From the NCBI GenBank assembly GCA_018340805.1, contig JACMZG010000008.1, forward strand, positions 80,756,444 to 80,820,443: DNA of 64,000 nt, written 5' to 3'. This document shows positions 24,100 to 36,900 of the stretch, one piece after another. The stretch comes from Microvelia longipes (Eukaryota; Arthropoda; Insecta; Hemiptera; Veliidae). The notes beneath the pieces were generated by a model, which was not told where the DNA came from, ran no database searches, and worked only from the letters and a program-made list of their open reading frames with translations. The translations under genes were made by a program, and so were the position numbers. The stretch's first letter is position 1. Each line of letters begins with the position of its first letter.

Positions 24100-24555
24100 T
24101 TTATTCATTGCCTGAAGTGTACGTGTTGTATTTGGGTGGAGAGGGTTTTAGCCTAAGTTGTAGTAGTAAGTAGTGTATTAGGGAGGAGGAGTTTTTCGGC
24201 TGAGTTATAGTTGTAAGTAGTGTATTTAAGTGGGTAAGAGGGGAGGGTTGGTTCGTAACCTGAGTTGTAGTATTAAATAGTGTACCTGAGTTGTTGGAGG
24301 AAGTGGTGTATTTAAGGGGACTTGTAGGCTGAGTTGTAGTATTAAATAGTGTACCTGAGTTGTTGGGGAGTGGTGTATTAAGGGAGTTGTAGCCTGAGTT
24401 GTAGTATTAAATAGTGTACCTGAGTTGTTGGAGGAAGTGGTGTATTTAAGGGGGGAGTTGTAGCCTGAGTTGTAGTATTAAATAGTGTACCTGAGTTGTT
24501 GGAGGAAGTGGTGTATTTAAGGGGGGAGCTGTAGCCTGAGTTGAATATACCATTA
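24100..24555. repeat. 71-bp minisatellite
   Basis: Unit of about 71 bp containing GTAGTATTAAATAGTGTACC, TGAGTTGTTGGAGGAAGTGG, TGTATTTAAGGGGGGAG and TTGTAGCCTGAGT. The last three to four units (from about 24,283) are nearly identical; left units are shorter and drifted. The minus-strand frame here is repeat translation. Confidence 0.88.
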
Positions 24556-25650
24556 AAGAATTCCATTTTCCCTTATTACTAAAAATTTAATGTTGGTGCA
24601 CTTGAAATTTTCCACTGTGTATAAGCGCCCCATAAAAAGCTATAAATATACAAGAATTAATTCAAGCCATGCTTTCCGTTTTTATTGTACTAATATTATT
24701 AAGAATAAAACTTATTTTTTAACGAAATCATAAATTAAAATATTCGTGTTGAATTTAATAAACATTTTAAAAATGTATGTTAATATAGTATAATGTATTT
24801 AACCTTTTATTTAATTATATTTATAGCATTGTCCAAACTTTTTGTTATCATAGGTTATAAAACGTTTTAGTGCTACTAATTCCCTTTTGACAATTATTTT
24901 ATTTATAAAAAATGAAAATAATTTACTCTAATTATATATCTCTCATTGAAGAGTTACTAAATTATTAAATTGTTAATATAATGCAAATTATGTTCATTAA
25001 TCAATTAGTAATTGTAAAAATTATTTATTTCAAGGCTTTTTCAGGTTTTATTCTATAGCTAACGATCGTCATAAAGTGAACTTTTCGTGTTTTTAAAGCT
25101 TTCGAAAAGAAACTCAGTATCATATTTACTTGGTTTTTTCATATTATGTTATTAACGTTTCTTTCATTCTGTTGTATTAGTCGGTTTCCTTTTCGTGTTT
25201 ATAGCTGTTTTATTTTTTTATTCTCATTGTGACTTATTTCCCTATTAAAGTTGGGTATTAAAATTATCGTTCTTGATATCATGGTGTTTAAATGACTTTA
25301 AGAGATTAATTAAAGTAAATTAGTTCGTTCAACTTCCGCTAGACTGCAGCTTATTAACACAGGATGTTTTTTTTATCGTATCTATTAATTTATTTCATCG
25401 CTTTTTTTACTTCATTTTTAAGATGAAATATGTAACGCGATACTTTTATTTTATAATTCTTCATCATTAGTTGCATTTGAGCTCGGAATATTGCTTGAAC
25501 TCAAGCCTTCTCCTCATTACAATAATCTAATAAGACCATATTAGGGGTATTTAATATAGGCAGTAAAATATAAAGAAACATCAATCTGTAAGTCGGAGTA
25601 AACTCTTTTTACTCTTTTTATTTAATTCATATTTTTTATTATTTTTAAGT
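24556..25650. other. AT-rich stretch, no gene seen
   Basis: No open frame, RNA gene or repeat structure that I can support. Confidence 0.45.
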
Positions 25651-25681
<31 letters not shown>

Positions 25682-25722
25682 TATATATATTATATATATA
25701 TATTATATATATATTATATCTG
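25651..25722. repeat. (AT)n microsatellite with TAAT interruptions
   Basis: About 70 bp of AT broken into blocks by AAT/TTA steps, followed by GTGTGTGTATA. Confidence 0.93.
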
Positions 25723-26284
25723 TGTGTGTATATAAAAGATCTAATGTTGATTAGTTTATTCATTTAAAATTTAAGAGGAAAACCTGAGCTCCCACTCAAG
25801 TAAGTTCATTACTTAAGATGACTCCTGAAATCTAACGTTTGCATTGGTTTTTAGGCACAAAATTGTTGTTATGTAAAACAAATTTATTTTAAGATGTGAA
25901 TGAATATTTTATTATAGTTATTATATAGAGCTTTAATCTTACCAGGGATACCTTGTTTTTTTTTTAGGATTACCTAGGTTGTAACTAATCCTTGTGCCCT
26001 TAGTTTATGACGACTAATTTGACTTAAGAACATTATTTCTTGATTTAAATTAATAATGTTTTTATTGCTTTGTTTCAGGTAAATGCTGATGTTCTTTTCT
26101 CAAGTATTATTTCTTGCGGCTTGCTTCAGACAATAATTACAATGCGCTACAAGTAAGTTTAACTGATACATAAACACAGGTTCTTGTCACTCTAAAGAGC
26201 ACCTCTAAACTTTTAACCGAATGCAAGTAAACTTTACTTTCCAAATAAACTCTTAGTAAAATTTTAAGTCAGTTAATTTTTACT

Positions 26285-26372
26285 AATAGTTAACTTAAGA
26301 GCTACTAAGAGCTAACTTAAGAGTTTACTAAGAGCTAACTTAAAGTTTTAAGTTAGCTCTTAATAAAGTTAA
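26285..26372. repeat. Short tandem/inverted repeat TAAGAGCTAACT
   Basis: Three direct units of about 25 bp (TACTAAGAGCTAACTTAAGAG), then an inverted partner TAAGTTAGCTCTTA, giving a small hairpin-prone block just upstream of the LINE RNase H remnant. Confidence 0.6.
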
Positions 26373-26375
26373 AAT

Positions 26376-26507
26376 CCTTTAGGTACCAGGTCATTGTGGA
26401 CTTTAAGGTAAACGATGACCTACTGGCACGTTTAGGATCTGGCTTTTCCCATATAAGCTCTGAATCAATTACAGACTTTCCAAAATTAGCTATTAAGACA
26501 GCTTAAA
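26376..26507 (+). pseudogene. LINE RNase H remnant
   Basis: A broken frame reads VPGHCGL, then after a stop/frame change LLARLGSGFSHISSESITDF. This matches the end of the RNase H domain of LINEs of the I/LOA/Jockey type, where V-P-G-H-x-G-(I/L)-x-G-N-x-x-A-D-x-L-A-R-x-G is the conserved string; the Asn/Asp segment is damaged. No further LINE sequence is evident downstream. Possibly the same family as the minus-strand remnants at 31.8, 33.2 and 54.9 kb. Confidence 0.65.
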
Positions 26508-27985
26508 GCATAAAGATGTATACTAAAGGGGGCATAGCCTATCTCAATACATTAAGAGCCCTGAAACATCATTTTGGGGCTCTGTGTAACCTCATTGAAA
26601 CTTCACTTCTAAGAGTGAGTTAAGGTTATAAAGAATCAATTGTTTTCATATTCTTGCACATTTTTTATTTGTATTTAACACGTTATACTATGTAATTTAC
26701 TGTAATTTTGTTTTGTTTATTTGTTTATAACGAAGGTAGTCAGGTTATTTTTTCGATGTTTCAAAATTCAACCTATAAGGCTTCTCTAGTAATATATCTC
26801 TATGGCTTAAAGGATCTCTTAACGACACCTTTAGTGATGTTTGGCGTAGGTCTCTTGGTGTGAGACTCATCTAAGCTTATGCCTTCTGGTCCTCTAAACT
26901 AGCTAAGATTATATTATTACTAAGAGTTTTGCTACTTGTCACTATGTAATATGCTGCTTCTTAAACTTTCTGGGGAGGGTAATGACATTTACTACGCGAA
27001 ACTGTTCATTGAACTTTCACCGCTCGGAGGAAATAAAATTATTTTTTGTCCCTGCTAAGACGTAGTTTTTTATGTTTCAAAGTTTTTTAATCTCGCTTTT
27101 GTGCAACATTGAGAAAATCTATATTATATTAATTTTCATTTACTTCTAGTTTTTTTAAATTTAATTAATCTTTTAAAAATTTAAAAAATATTAATTTTAA
27201 TCGAAAAAAGTTAAGATATTGTTTGTAAATAAATAAGAAGGTTAAAAGAAAATTACTGTCATTTCTAAATTTACACCCCATTTTTTTAAATTACTTGTTT
27301 TATACCTTCTAAATTTCCACTTTGTGTCCAGATGGCCCAATTGCCATGTTGTTTTAAGTGCTCTGTAATATGCGACCACTCTGACGATTTTTATGGGTTA
27401 TATTACTTCTTTTGCTTTTTTATGGCATTAGTAATAAAAGATAATAGACAGGACAGTGTAGCTGATAAAGCAATAAGCTCTTAAATTAAAGTTTTATTAT
27501 GCGGTTGTATCAGTACAGTGTCGACCTTGTGTCGTCTCTTTATGGACCGTATTAGGGCATGTTGGTTCAGTTTTAGTACTTAATGCCATTTACACGGTCG
27601 TTTATTTATTTAAAAATAAAAAAGGTCAACCTGAAAATGTTTTTAAGATGACCTTTAGGCAGCGACTATCTTGAAAGTGTTATCTCACATTAGCCAATTT
27701 ATAGAAGGCATAAATATTGTCGCTTGTTTCGTGATAAAGATGAATAGCGTCTGCTTTTTGAGCGATATTAGGTAATTTTCATCAGAGAAATGACGCTTAT
27801 GAGGTTGTTTGGATGATAGAAGTTGAGGGGGCGGGAATGGAGGATCGATATTTTTCTTTTTAGTGTATTTCGCCATGTGATTTTATTTATCTCTAAAATT
27901 GTTATTTTCTTTGCTTTTTCTCTATTTTATTAATTATTGCAATAACCATTATGTCAATTTTTCTGAAAATTGTTTTTGATCTTCT
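26508..27985. other. No gene recognised
   Basis: AT-rich. A 63-codon minus frame at 27,685-27,876 has no known motif. No repeat seen. Confidence 0.4.
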
Positions 27986-28766
27986 GCTGTACCGAACCGA
28001 AGGTATATAGGACCAGTATTGAATTCTTAAGAATTGATTTCACCTGAAATATCAGTTTCAGGTTTTTTTAAGACTTTCTGAGTAGTTTTTACCAAGTCAT
28101 CTGTCTTTGTGTGTTCTTTTTATCATTAGTTCCTTTTAACACTCTAGTAGAGTGTTAAACTCGGTATAAAAATAAATTTCTTCAAATTGTAAAATTAATT
28201 TCTTGGTCTCGAAATTGCTAGACTAGTGTCTTTAGGTGTATACTAGGTCTAGTATTGCTATCAAGAAAATATTTTTTAAGTCGTCATTAACTACAAATAA
28301 TGACTCAGCGAAAATTTCAAAAATTCATAGAATGCTGAAAAATGCTGTCTTGTATAAGGCTAACAAATGTGCTACGTTTCATCACAATATAAGCATTATT
28401 TAATGTTTTAATCGAATGATGAGAACGCGATTTTTAAAAAAATCAAGAACAATCTAGTCACCGAATCAAGTGGAAATGCGGCACGTTCTATTATGGAACA
28501 AACCGGTATTCAGTTTAATTTCATTACGGTTGGTGTAAGTTCAGCTTTTGTTGGATCACAAGTGTGAGGCAGCATCAAGTGAAGTTAGTATGGATAGATG
28601 ACCGCTGGAAGTTAAACTTATTTTTTATTATTTCTTAGGATGTACGAAACGAGTTCGAAGACGTACTGTAATATTAATTAGACGATGTTTATATCTGTGG
28701 GCGAGAATGACCGTAACAAATATGATTTGGCAAGGAAATGTTCTGAGGTACCCTGTACCCGATGAT
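27986..28766 (+). repeat. 5S-like dispersed repeat, copy D
   Basis: Near full length. The left end has the hairpin remnant ACCGAAGGTATATAGGACC and GTTTCAGG...CTGAGTAGTTTTTACC; the internal blocks GAAAATATTTTTTAAGTCGT and TTCATAGAATGC follow. The 5S-like core is at 28,549-28,612 (GAGGCAGCATCAAGTGAAGT, then TAGATGACCGCTGGAAG). The downstream part keeps ACGAAACGAGTTCGAAGACG and the end GAGGTACCCTGTACCCGATG; the terminal T-run has decayed. Confidence 0.68.
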
Positions 28767-30407
28767 TCTTTATAAATAATTCCTTTATTGGCATAAAGAC
28801 CTTGTGCCAATTAGGTAATGAATCGGAGTTATACTGTTCCGGACTTAAGATGAAACTTATTCTTTTTTCAAGTTCTATTCAAATGAACTTTTGATGACTG
28901 CATATAGAATATGAAGGCTTTATTGCAGTTCTTAAAATACAAGAAGTTATCAGAAAAGCTGTTTTAAAAAAATATATTTTATTATTCCAAAAAATTGTCT
29001 TCAATAAAAATCATATAATTTTTACCTAAATTTACTTTTTTAAAATATATATTTTATATATATTATTTTATTATTTTATTATATATTCATTATTAAAGAA
29101 GATAATGAAACAATATCGATCCTTTGGGGACCTGAAAATTGTTTTTCCTTTGGGTATAAAAAATATATTTTTCTTTTGCGGACACCGTTATAAAAAGGTT
29201 GGGTGCTAAATGGAGAGAGAGCCCAGAATCATTCTCTTAACGTATAATAAAAAGTAGGGCTTTTGGATTTTTAGGGAAAAAAAATCTTTTAAACTCTGGT
29301 TTGTAAAAACATCCTGAAATATCCTCTGAACATAGAGGTGGTGGAAGGGGGGAGTTATGTTAAATAAAACAATACTTTGGAGACTAAAAATATAAAAAAA
29401 TAGAACCTAAGCCTGTTGTTTATGTACGGATTTTGCATTCAACTTTTTTTTGTGAACTGAAAATATAAAAAAAAGGAAAATAGAAATATATGGATTGGTA
29501 CTGCTGGGTACTTTTTTGTTAAAATGAAAAAAAGGGGGGGGGGGGGAACAACGGAAAAGGACAAACAAAAAAACTAATAGAAAATCAATCGATGACCTCG
29601 TTTCAGCAAAAATTAAAATTTTATAAAAAAAGGAGTTATTCAAAATACAATAGATAAAATAGGGAAAACACAAAGGGTGAACAAGTTTTTAGAAAAAAAA
29701 CTGAGGAAAATAAAAAATAAATAAATGAATAAAAGATTAAAACAAAAAACTAAATCTCGCTGACATAACAGAGGTGGAGTAAATAACATTGTTATTAAAG
29801 AATGACAACCGGACTGGCAGCATATTAAATATGGTTGACAGTAACGCGACAAAAATGAAAAACAATGTCCACCAACCTCAGGTTTGTTTTCGGTAATTCC
29901 TCCCGTTTATAATTTTGCGTCAGTATAGAAATTAAGAATACGAGTATATTAAAATTCTTTATAACCACAAGTGTCTATATCTCTAGATAATTTTATTTAG
30001 CTTCAAAAAACGCCAAGCGCTTTTAAGTCTATTGAGGAAGCTACCATCACAGCTTGATTAGCAAGTGTAAATTTTGTGTGTATGGCACTGAAGATTGCCT
30101 GTTGTTATGGCAAGATTCTTATAATAAACAAACTTATGTATGGTAAGGTTGTTGCATCTTTAATTTCTTTATAATGTACTTCTTTAGGATAAATTGATAA
30201 TAAAAGATTACTAATTGAGGATAAAATTATTTATAAATCGAAGAATGTTTAACTTTTCATTATTTCATTATATTCCACTACTAATATCTATGCGGTTATA
30301 CTTATTTAAATACCTTAAAAATAGTAAGTCTTTTTGAGTTAATCTGGGTTCCGTTTGGAGTAAGATTAATAAGATTATACTTTCAACTGACAAAAAATAT
30401 TATTTTT
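28767..30407. other. AT-rich stretch with oligo-G tract, no gene seen
   Basis: Contains A-runs followed by an oligo-G tract at 29,534-29,547. The minus-strand frames here are low-complexity (poly-Phe/Pro) and are rejected. Confidence 0.45.
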
Positions 30408-31162
30408 ACTTTTCCTCATTTATACCGTAGGTATATAGGAAAAGTATTGTGTTAGGAAAAGTGGGATAGAACTGGAATAATCCGTTTCAGGCGTTTTTAA
30501 GGCCTCCTGAGTGGTTTTCACAAAGTTGTCTGTTTGTGTGTGTGTTATTATCGTAGCGCCCAGTGTGTTTATGCTAGAGAGTTGAAATTTTGTTCAAAAA
30601 ATTAGTCTACCGCTGAAGGTGTGGTATGCGGAAAATATTTTTATTTCATTAACCCTCAATAATTACTCAGCAAACATTTCAAAAATTCATAAAACGCGGA
30701 AAAATGATGCGATTGGATTGAGATTTTGCACGCATTTAACTATGTATAAGACGAACATATGTGCCAAGTTTATTGAATGACTTATGTAAGTTTTTTAAAC
30801 AATAAGAAAACGATGGAAAATGGTCTAATTGAGTTGAAATTTGGTACAAGTGTATACTACTACCTATTAAACTAGTACACTACGTTTCGTTTCAATACGG
30901 CAATTTTATCCATGATTTTTGTTCGATCATAAAAATTAAGGATCATTGAGCGTGGTCAGTGCTGTTTGGGTGACAGCTGAGAATGATACGGATGTTTTTA
31001 CTACCTGAAGATGAGCGAAGCGAGTCAAATGGCATTTTGCCGTATAAATTTGGTGAAGTGTATTTCTGAGGAAGGGCGAAGCGATTCCGAAGCAGGGAGG
31101 ATGAGCGAAGCGAATCCGATGTATTAGGAAAAGTTCCGAGGTACCCCGTACCCGATTTTTTT
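30408..31162 (+). repeat. 5S-like dispersed repeat, copy E (full-length reference)
   Basis: Best full-length copy, about 755 bp. The left end is an imperfect hairpin, ACTTTTCCTCATTTATACCG then TAGGTATATAGGAAAAGT (30,408-30,445). Then come CCGTTTCAGGCG, GGCCTCCTGAGTGGTTTTCA, the (GT)n-like GTCTGTTTGTGTGTGTG stretch, and TTCATAAAACGCGG. The 5S-like core at about 30,921-30,996 reads AAAATTAAGGATCATTGAGC then GTGGTCAGTGCTGTTTGGGT. Two AGCGAAGCG motif blocks follow. The right end is AGGAAAAGTTCCGAGG, GGTACCCCGTACCCGATTTT. The outer ACTTTTCCT/AGGAAAAGT are inverted. No coding capacity. Confidence 0.8.
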
Positions 31163-31765
31163 GTTTGTTTATTATTAAAATTTATGTGAATAAACTATTT
31201 TATAATTGTTTATCATTTTTTAACTACTTAACCTTTATTTTTACAATAATATTCTTTTGTTAAAATTCAACGATGCAGGTTTATAAATCCCCCCCTTAAA
31301 ATATAATGTTGTAAAAATTATATAATGAGACGATGTTTTTCATTCAATGGGAGTCCAATTTCTCCTTCGGAAAATTAAGGGAAACCAGGTCAAACTTCGG
31401 CTGAACAAAATATGAGACGAAATTTGACACAACGATAATATTTCTACAGTATGAGTGTTAGAGAAGTAAAAGTTTAGCTTAAGGATCATTATCAGAAAAA
31501 ATAAGAGAAAAATCCCTTTTTTAAAAAAAGGATACTATAACTGATTTCCCAACAGAGGAGAATTTTCTTTTTTTAAAGTGAAACTTTTCAAATATGAGGA
31601 AGTGAGAGGTAGTGAAAAAAAGTTCAGCTCACACACGCTAGCTTTATGCCTGTTATTAAGATACATGATTATTTATTTATTTTTTTCAAAACTTTTCTAG
31701 GGCATGAGTGAAAAGTAATTTATACTTTTTTATGAGGAAAAACAGAAAATGGAATAAATAAAAGA
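31163..31765. other. No gene or repeat recognised
   Basis: AT-rich spacer between the 5S-like repeat and a LINE 3' end. Confidence 0.45.
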
Positions 31766-32150
31766 AGTAGTAGTAATTGTGTGGGGAGGTATAGCTAGGT
31801 AAATAGGCCTCGTAGATAGGCCCTTCTTGCAAGCCCTGATTTCTTAGCTTGCACCACCTCTACCAAGAATCTCTTGGTAAGCTTGATATAATGGAGGATA
31901 TCTCTCAAACTAAGAGAAGAAAGCTCCTCTTCGTACAAGAGGTCAACGCCAAATATGCGGATACGAAGAGAAGTATAGGCCTCACACTCTGCAAGCAGGT
32001 GAAAGGCTGACTCCTCATAATGCCCACACATGGGACAGTTCGCCTCTGAGATTATGCCTAAAGTACTAAGATGATTATTTAATCTACAGTGACCGTTCAG
32101 AACACTTACTAGATTCCTAAGGCAATGCTTGCTGAGTAAAATAATTAATT
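31766..32150 (-). pseudogene. 5'-truncated LINE, C-terminal zinc-finger end
   Basis: On the minus strand an open stretch reads CLRNLVSVLNGHCRLNNHL, then a CCHC finger C-x2-C-x8-H-x4-C (CPMCGHYEESAFHLLAEC), then a helical tail ending RRAYLRGLF. This is the region following RNase H at the C-terminus of I/LOA/Jockey-type LINE reverse-transcriptase proteins. Only about 118 codons survive, so it is a typical 5'-truncated insertion. The 3' end runs into a TACTACTACTTC-type tail (minus strand), also seen at 33,166 and 54,923. The surviving frame has no stop, suggesting a fairly young insertion. Confidence 0.8.
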
Positions 32151-33165
32151 AATCTAAATGCAAGCCAACAAAAATAATTCATAGGAAACTAAATTTTGTA
32201 AAATTCATTCTTATTATTACAATTATAATTTTATTTTTATAATAATTATTCTGATTATCTTAATTAAAGCTAACTCCATGTTATTCATTCTACTTTCGTT
32301 GACCATTTGGACAGATTTCATTCTAATTAATAATTTCTTTAATTTCCATTTAAGGTAGAGGTAAAAATGAAACAAAATTGATGCACTTAATCCTTGAAAA
32401 TATATTTTAAATCAATATTTTAACATTTAATAAGTATTTTTGAATGAAAAATGACTACCTTCGATAAACACATATTATTAAAAATAATCAAGGTTTAACT
32501 TACCCATTAATATTACATTGCTTAGCAAGTAATCATATATTTTACCACCGGCACGCTACGTTTTTTTATTCACATTTCCTTGCGAAATGGCCTAGGTAAA
32601 ATAATTATTAAATTGAATTTATTAAGCACGAAATTATAGGGAGTTCTAGCTGTTTTCTTCTGAGACATTATTTATTCTAATTGTTGGCAAATAATAATGA
32701 TACAATTCTATAATAACAACATTATCATACCATGATACGGATACTAATGGTAAAACATTAATAGTTAAGCTTTTTCATTTTGCTAAGGCAAGATAGCAAT
32801 AACGACCATGGTTTCTCGAGATATCTGGGCACTGGATTGGATATGTCTCTGTATTTCTTTTGTTTATTAAAACGTTTTGAACACCAACGCTGAAACCGAA
32901 ATTTCCCCGACTTTGGACACTGTTCTCCTGGAACTTTTTATGGGTGTTCTAAAAGTTCTCCTAAAACTTTCTTATGGGCATATTGAACTTCGATTGCTCT
33001 CGAAAGTTTTTTAACAGTAAAAAAAGACTGTGAAAGTGTTTTTATTACCACTTGTATGTTTTTGCATATGGTTAAGCTTTTAAGTGTATTTATTTTAATT
33101 TGATTTAAAATGATGGAATTTACATGTCAAAAGTATTAGCTTTATAATTTAACGATTTCCTAGTA
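32151..33165. other. AT-rich stretch, no gene seen
   Basis: No coding or repeat structure recognised. Confidence 0.45.
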
Positions 33166-33245
33166 GTAGTAGTAATATGGGGGAAGAGGTAGTAACTACC
33201 AGTAATGTAGGGCACGTTGTTGGGTCCTTTTTACCAGCTCCCTAA
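33166..33245 (-). mobile_element. LINE 3'-end fragment (TACTA tail)
   Basis: On the plus strand it begins TAGTAGTAGTAGTAATATGG and continues GGCACGTTGTTGGGTCC, TTTTTACCAGCTCCCTAAG. This follows the same order as the 3' ends at 31,766 and 54,923 (tail, GGGGAGG, TAG..., GGGCCC/GGGTCC, TTTTTGCCAGC). Minus-strand element fragment, noncoding. Confidence 0.6.
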
Positions 33246-33924
33246 GATAGTGTTCTACTCCTTTTAATTTCAAGTTTAGGTATATTTCATCTAATCCAGA
33301 CAGAAGAACCGTGAATTTCTATGGTTTCTAAAGTTTCATTCCGAAAGCTATATATTCAGTCCATATTTTGTTGGTTTACATGAAATCCGTTGAGAAATTT
33401 ATGAATGAAATCTTATCAAAAGAAACTTATGAATCAAGTCAATTATAAGTTTAAATAAAAACAGTTCTTTAACTGTTATTTAAATGAAGTAGCAGACGAC
33501 AAACATTCATTAACGCTGTTATTACTGAAAAAATAATCATTATCAACTCGAGCGGGTGAAAAGTTTTATAACTTAATTGCAGTCTAGATGTCTCTTAATT
33601 TTTATGTTTTTGAAAATTAAGGAGTTTCAACTTTAACACAACAGTGTAGTTTTAACTGTTTAATTAACACTTTAATAAATTAAGTTTAGAAGTTATAATC
33701 AAGATAGATGAGACAGTTGTATGAGTGCTGCGGGTTGTATCTGTGTATTATACGTCTATGTCCCCCTTTATTTGACTTACTTTAATATCTGTTTCTCTAA
33801 TACACTAAAACTCTGCGTTGTAAGGATATATTAGAGAATGGCGACTACTAAAGGAAACGTTATTGCATCAGTTTTAAGATGTTAAGGTTACTATAAAATG
33901 GACCAGAAACATTAAGATTTTAGC

Positions 33925-33990
33925 CACAAGAAAATAAAAGGGGAGAGAAAATAGCACCTTGTGTTACTCCCTTTTTGACTAAATTAAGGT
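33925..33990 (-). pseudogene. Reverse transcriptase motif remnant
   Basis: In one minus-strand frame a run reads KKGVTQGAIFSPLLF, matching the conserved RT segment G-(V/L)-x-Q-G-(S/A)-x-x-S-P-x-L-F of LINE reverse transcriptases. Frames either side are closed by stops and the YADD box is not recognisable. It is on the same strand as the LINE tail at 33,166 and could be the same decayed insertion. Confidence 0.55.
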
Positions 33991-33999
33991 TTTCGGTTG

Positions 34000-36900
34000 C
34001 CTTTTAGAAGGTTTAGTATCTTATATATAGTCCGAAAGGGTCTACATTTAGCTATTACACAGTGCTAGGGAGAATTTTACATCTACACACTTAGCTCTAA
34101 TTAGACTAGATAGAAAGTTAGATGCGTAGGTCTTACAAAAAAATCCTACCCTAATATTCCCTTAACTGCAACTACTAACTTTTCTTACTGTAAGTGAAAA
34201 AGCTTTTAAGTAAAATCAAATTTTCTTCTAAACGAATTTCCGCAAACTTGCAAGAACTTATCGGATCCAACATTTTACAATGTTTTCTAGCTTTTCTTCT
34301 TCAAACTATCATTTAATTGAATTAAAAATAAATTTGTTTTTTATTCTAGTTTATTTTACAAACCAAATGAAAGAAAAACATCACAGGCACAAATTTTAAT
34401 GTATTTAATATTGTTAATTAATATTAAAAAAAACAAATGTAATTATGAAAAGAGAAAATTAATTAGGATACGAACTAATTGCTGCCTTTCTTATAATTAT
34501 TTTAATTATAACATTGATTAGAAAACTTAGTAGTGTTGCCTCAGTAAATCCTAGAACAGGAATTATCTACCTCACTCGATGTTAAAGTATTTTTTTATTA
34601 AACTCCTTTAAGTCCTAAAAATTCACGATAACTTTGAGCCAAGCATAAAAAAAATAAAACCTTAGTGAAATTCATTTTTAACATTTTTATTAAAAATTTA
34701 TTCCTTTCAGAAAATGTTAATATTTTCTATTTATTTTAAACAATTCAATGGAACAATATCGATTTCTTTGTTGTTTCATTATTTTATTTTTTGTGATACA
34801 AAATATGAGACTTAATTTATTTTTTTCCATTAAAAAGTTAAAAAAGAAATATAAGAAAATTAAAAATAAAAATCGAAAGAAGCTTTTCTTCTCTAATCCT
34901 TTTCTTTAATTTTTTCTTTATTTTTTATAGTTCGATATTCTAATAATGTAGGTAGGGAAGGTCTTATTGGATTTGGAGTTCAGATAAGTGGAAAATCTGA
35001 CCTTACTGCCTCTTAGAAAAATGCTCGCACTGTTGGCCCTGGAAGAGAAAATCATTTCTAGGTAGCTTAGTCGATTTCGCTGGATTATATCGAGCCTATA
35101 GAATTCGGTTCAGTGGTTTATTTTCTTTTTGATTCTTTTGTTCGTTTTTAAACCCCTATTTTTTGTGTTTCTATGATGTTTAAGGAAAATGCTTTTCTTA
35201 AATAGTTTTATTTTCTATGATTTTACCAATCTAAACATTTTTTATGCAATGTTTTTTTTATTTATTGATTTAAGTAAAATAAAATAGCTAAAAATCAGGG
35301 GTTGCTTTCTATTGGATTTTCAAAATTTCACAATTCTTTGAACTTAATTCTTCGTTAAGTTAAAAATATTTTTAAATTCGTATTTATCCAGGATACACAT
35401 GATCTATCACCATGCACTTGGTTATAGAAAAATTGATTCCCGCTTTTATAACCCAAGCAGCTACGATAAATTGAATACTGTTAAATATACTGTTTTATTT
35501 AATTTACATGTTAAAGGAAGTATTGGATTATCGTGAGCATGTTGTGTATTCTCTATTTAAGACATGTTAATGTGGTTTGCTGGACATGGAAACACCATTA
35601 TTTGACATAAACATTAATACTAATCATTCGTAATAGATAAAAAAAGAAACTCTTAATATGGCAATTGGTTTTAGTAATATTTTAATGTTTTCTATTTTAG
35701 TTGCAAAATTTTAATATTATTTTTTTTCTTTTGCTTAAATTCAAAATCCACCATTATACCTGGCCACCTAATCTACAAGTTTTTGACCCAAAAATATGAT
35801 AACTGTGATTTGTTCATAAGGGTAGTATACTTAGTAATTTTTTCGTCCTAATAATAGTAAATCTTTCTTAAAGGTGTTTTCATCATTAATTTGTTACGCA
35901 AATTTCCGCCCAATTTAAGCGCAGATAAAATAATATGTGAACTCTTTTGTTTAAGGAGACATTTCTGAGGGCACTTCGAGCGACCATGACATTATGCTGT
36001 ATTTTGCTTTACTTTAATTTACGTAATTGGTATAAATGTTTACATCAATGAAGCTTTTACAGTGCTCCCTCACAAGATAAAACAAAGCTCCTATTTTTGT
36101 GGCTTACTTACCCTTGTGTTGGTAAAAATGGATATACCGTATTCCATGTATATTACTTGCTGAAGATTAGAGAATGAAATGTAAATTTAAATATTCTGGT
36201 GATGTTCCTTTTTACACCTACTCCAAATATTTAAGGTGTTGTTTTTTTATTGAGAGTTAAGAATTAAATGTACGTCAGAATTCACAGTTTTAATCGTTTC
36301 AAGACTCTTGAAGAATATTTAGCTTGTTTTACTCTCTTATGACGAGTAGTGAAACTGAAAATGTCTTTAGTCTATGTCGGAACAGCGTTTTCGAAATTTC
36401 ATAAAACAAGATAAAACATAGTTGTCTGGAGTTAATAGCTTTCGCTATTCCGCTCGCTTAACCTGTTACTGCCGCTTAGTTGTCGCATCTCCTGCTTCCA
36501 TCGGGGTCTATATATGTCTCCCCTAAACAATCACTTAGTGTTAAGTGTTCCATACGGCTTAAAAACTCAATGTTGCGACTCATGAAAAATTACCCCTTAA
36601 AGTTCTGACAAGGAAAAAGTTGATTTAATAAAAATCACGCAGGAGGTTTCAAGCAAACAAGGGATGATGTTCTAAACGCGACCGTTTAAAAACATCGATA
36701 CATTAAGGGTAAATTGATTTTATTATAAATTGTATTAGGGGCAGGTTTCTGCTTCGGACCAAGAGACAGATGTAGTTGTGACGTCATTGTTACAAACCCT
36801 TGGGTAATTGGACTATATGGGTTGACTATCTAGTTTACTACTAGATATATAACAAACATCTATATCATTCTTAGTTAAGGTTGTTGACTGCAGCGCCCTC

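Noticed and set aside
29407..29852. Minus-strand frames rich in Phe and Pro
   Set aside because: Generated by A-runs and the oligo-G tract at 29,534-29,547.
30921..30996. A functional 5S rRNA gene
   Set aside because: Only the 3' half is recognisable, with many substitutions in every copy and the 5' half missing; it is a derived repeat, not a gene.
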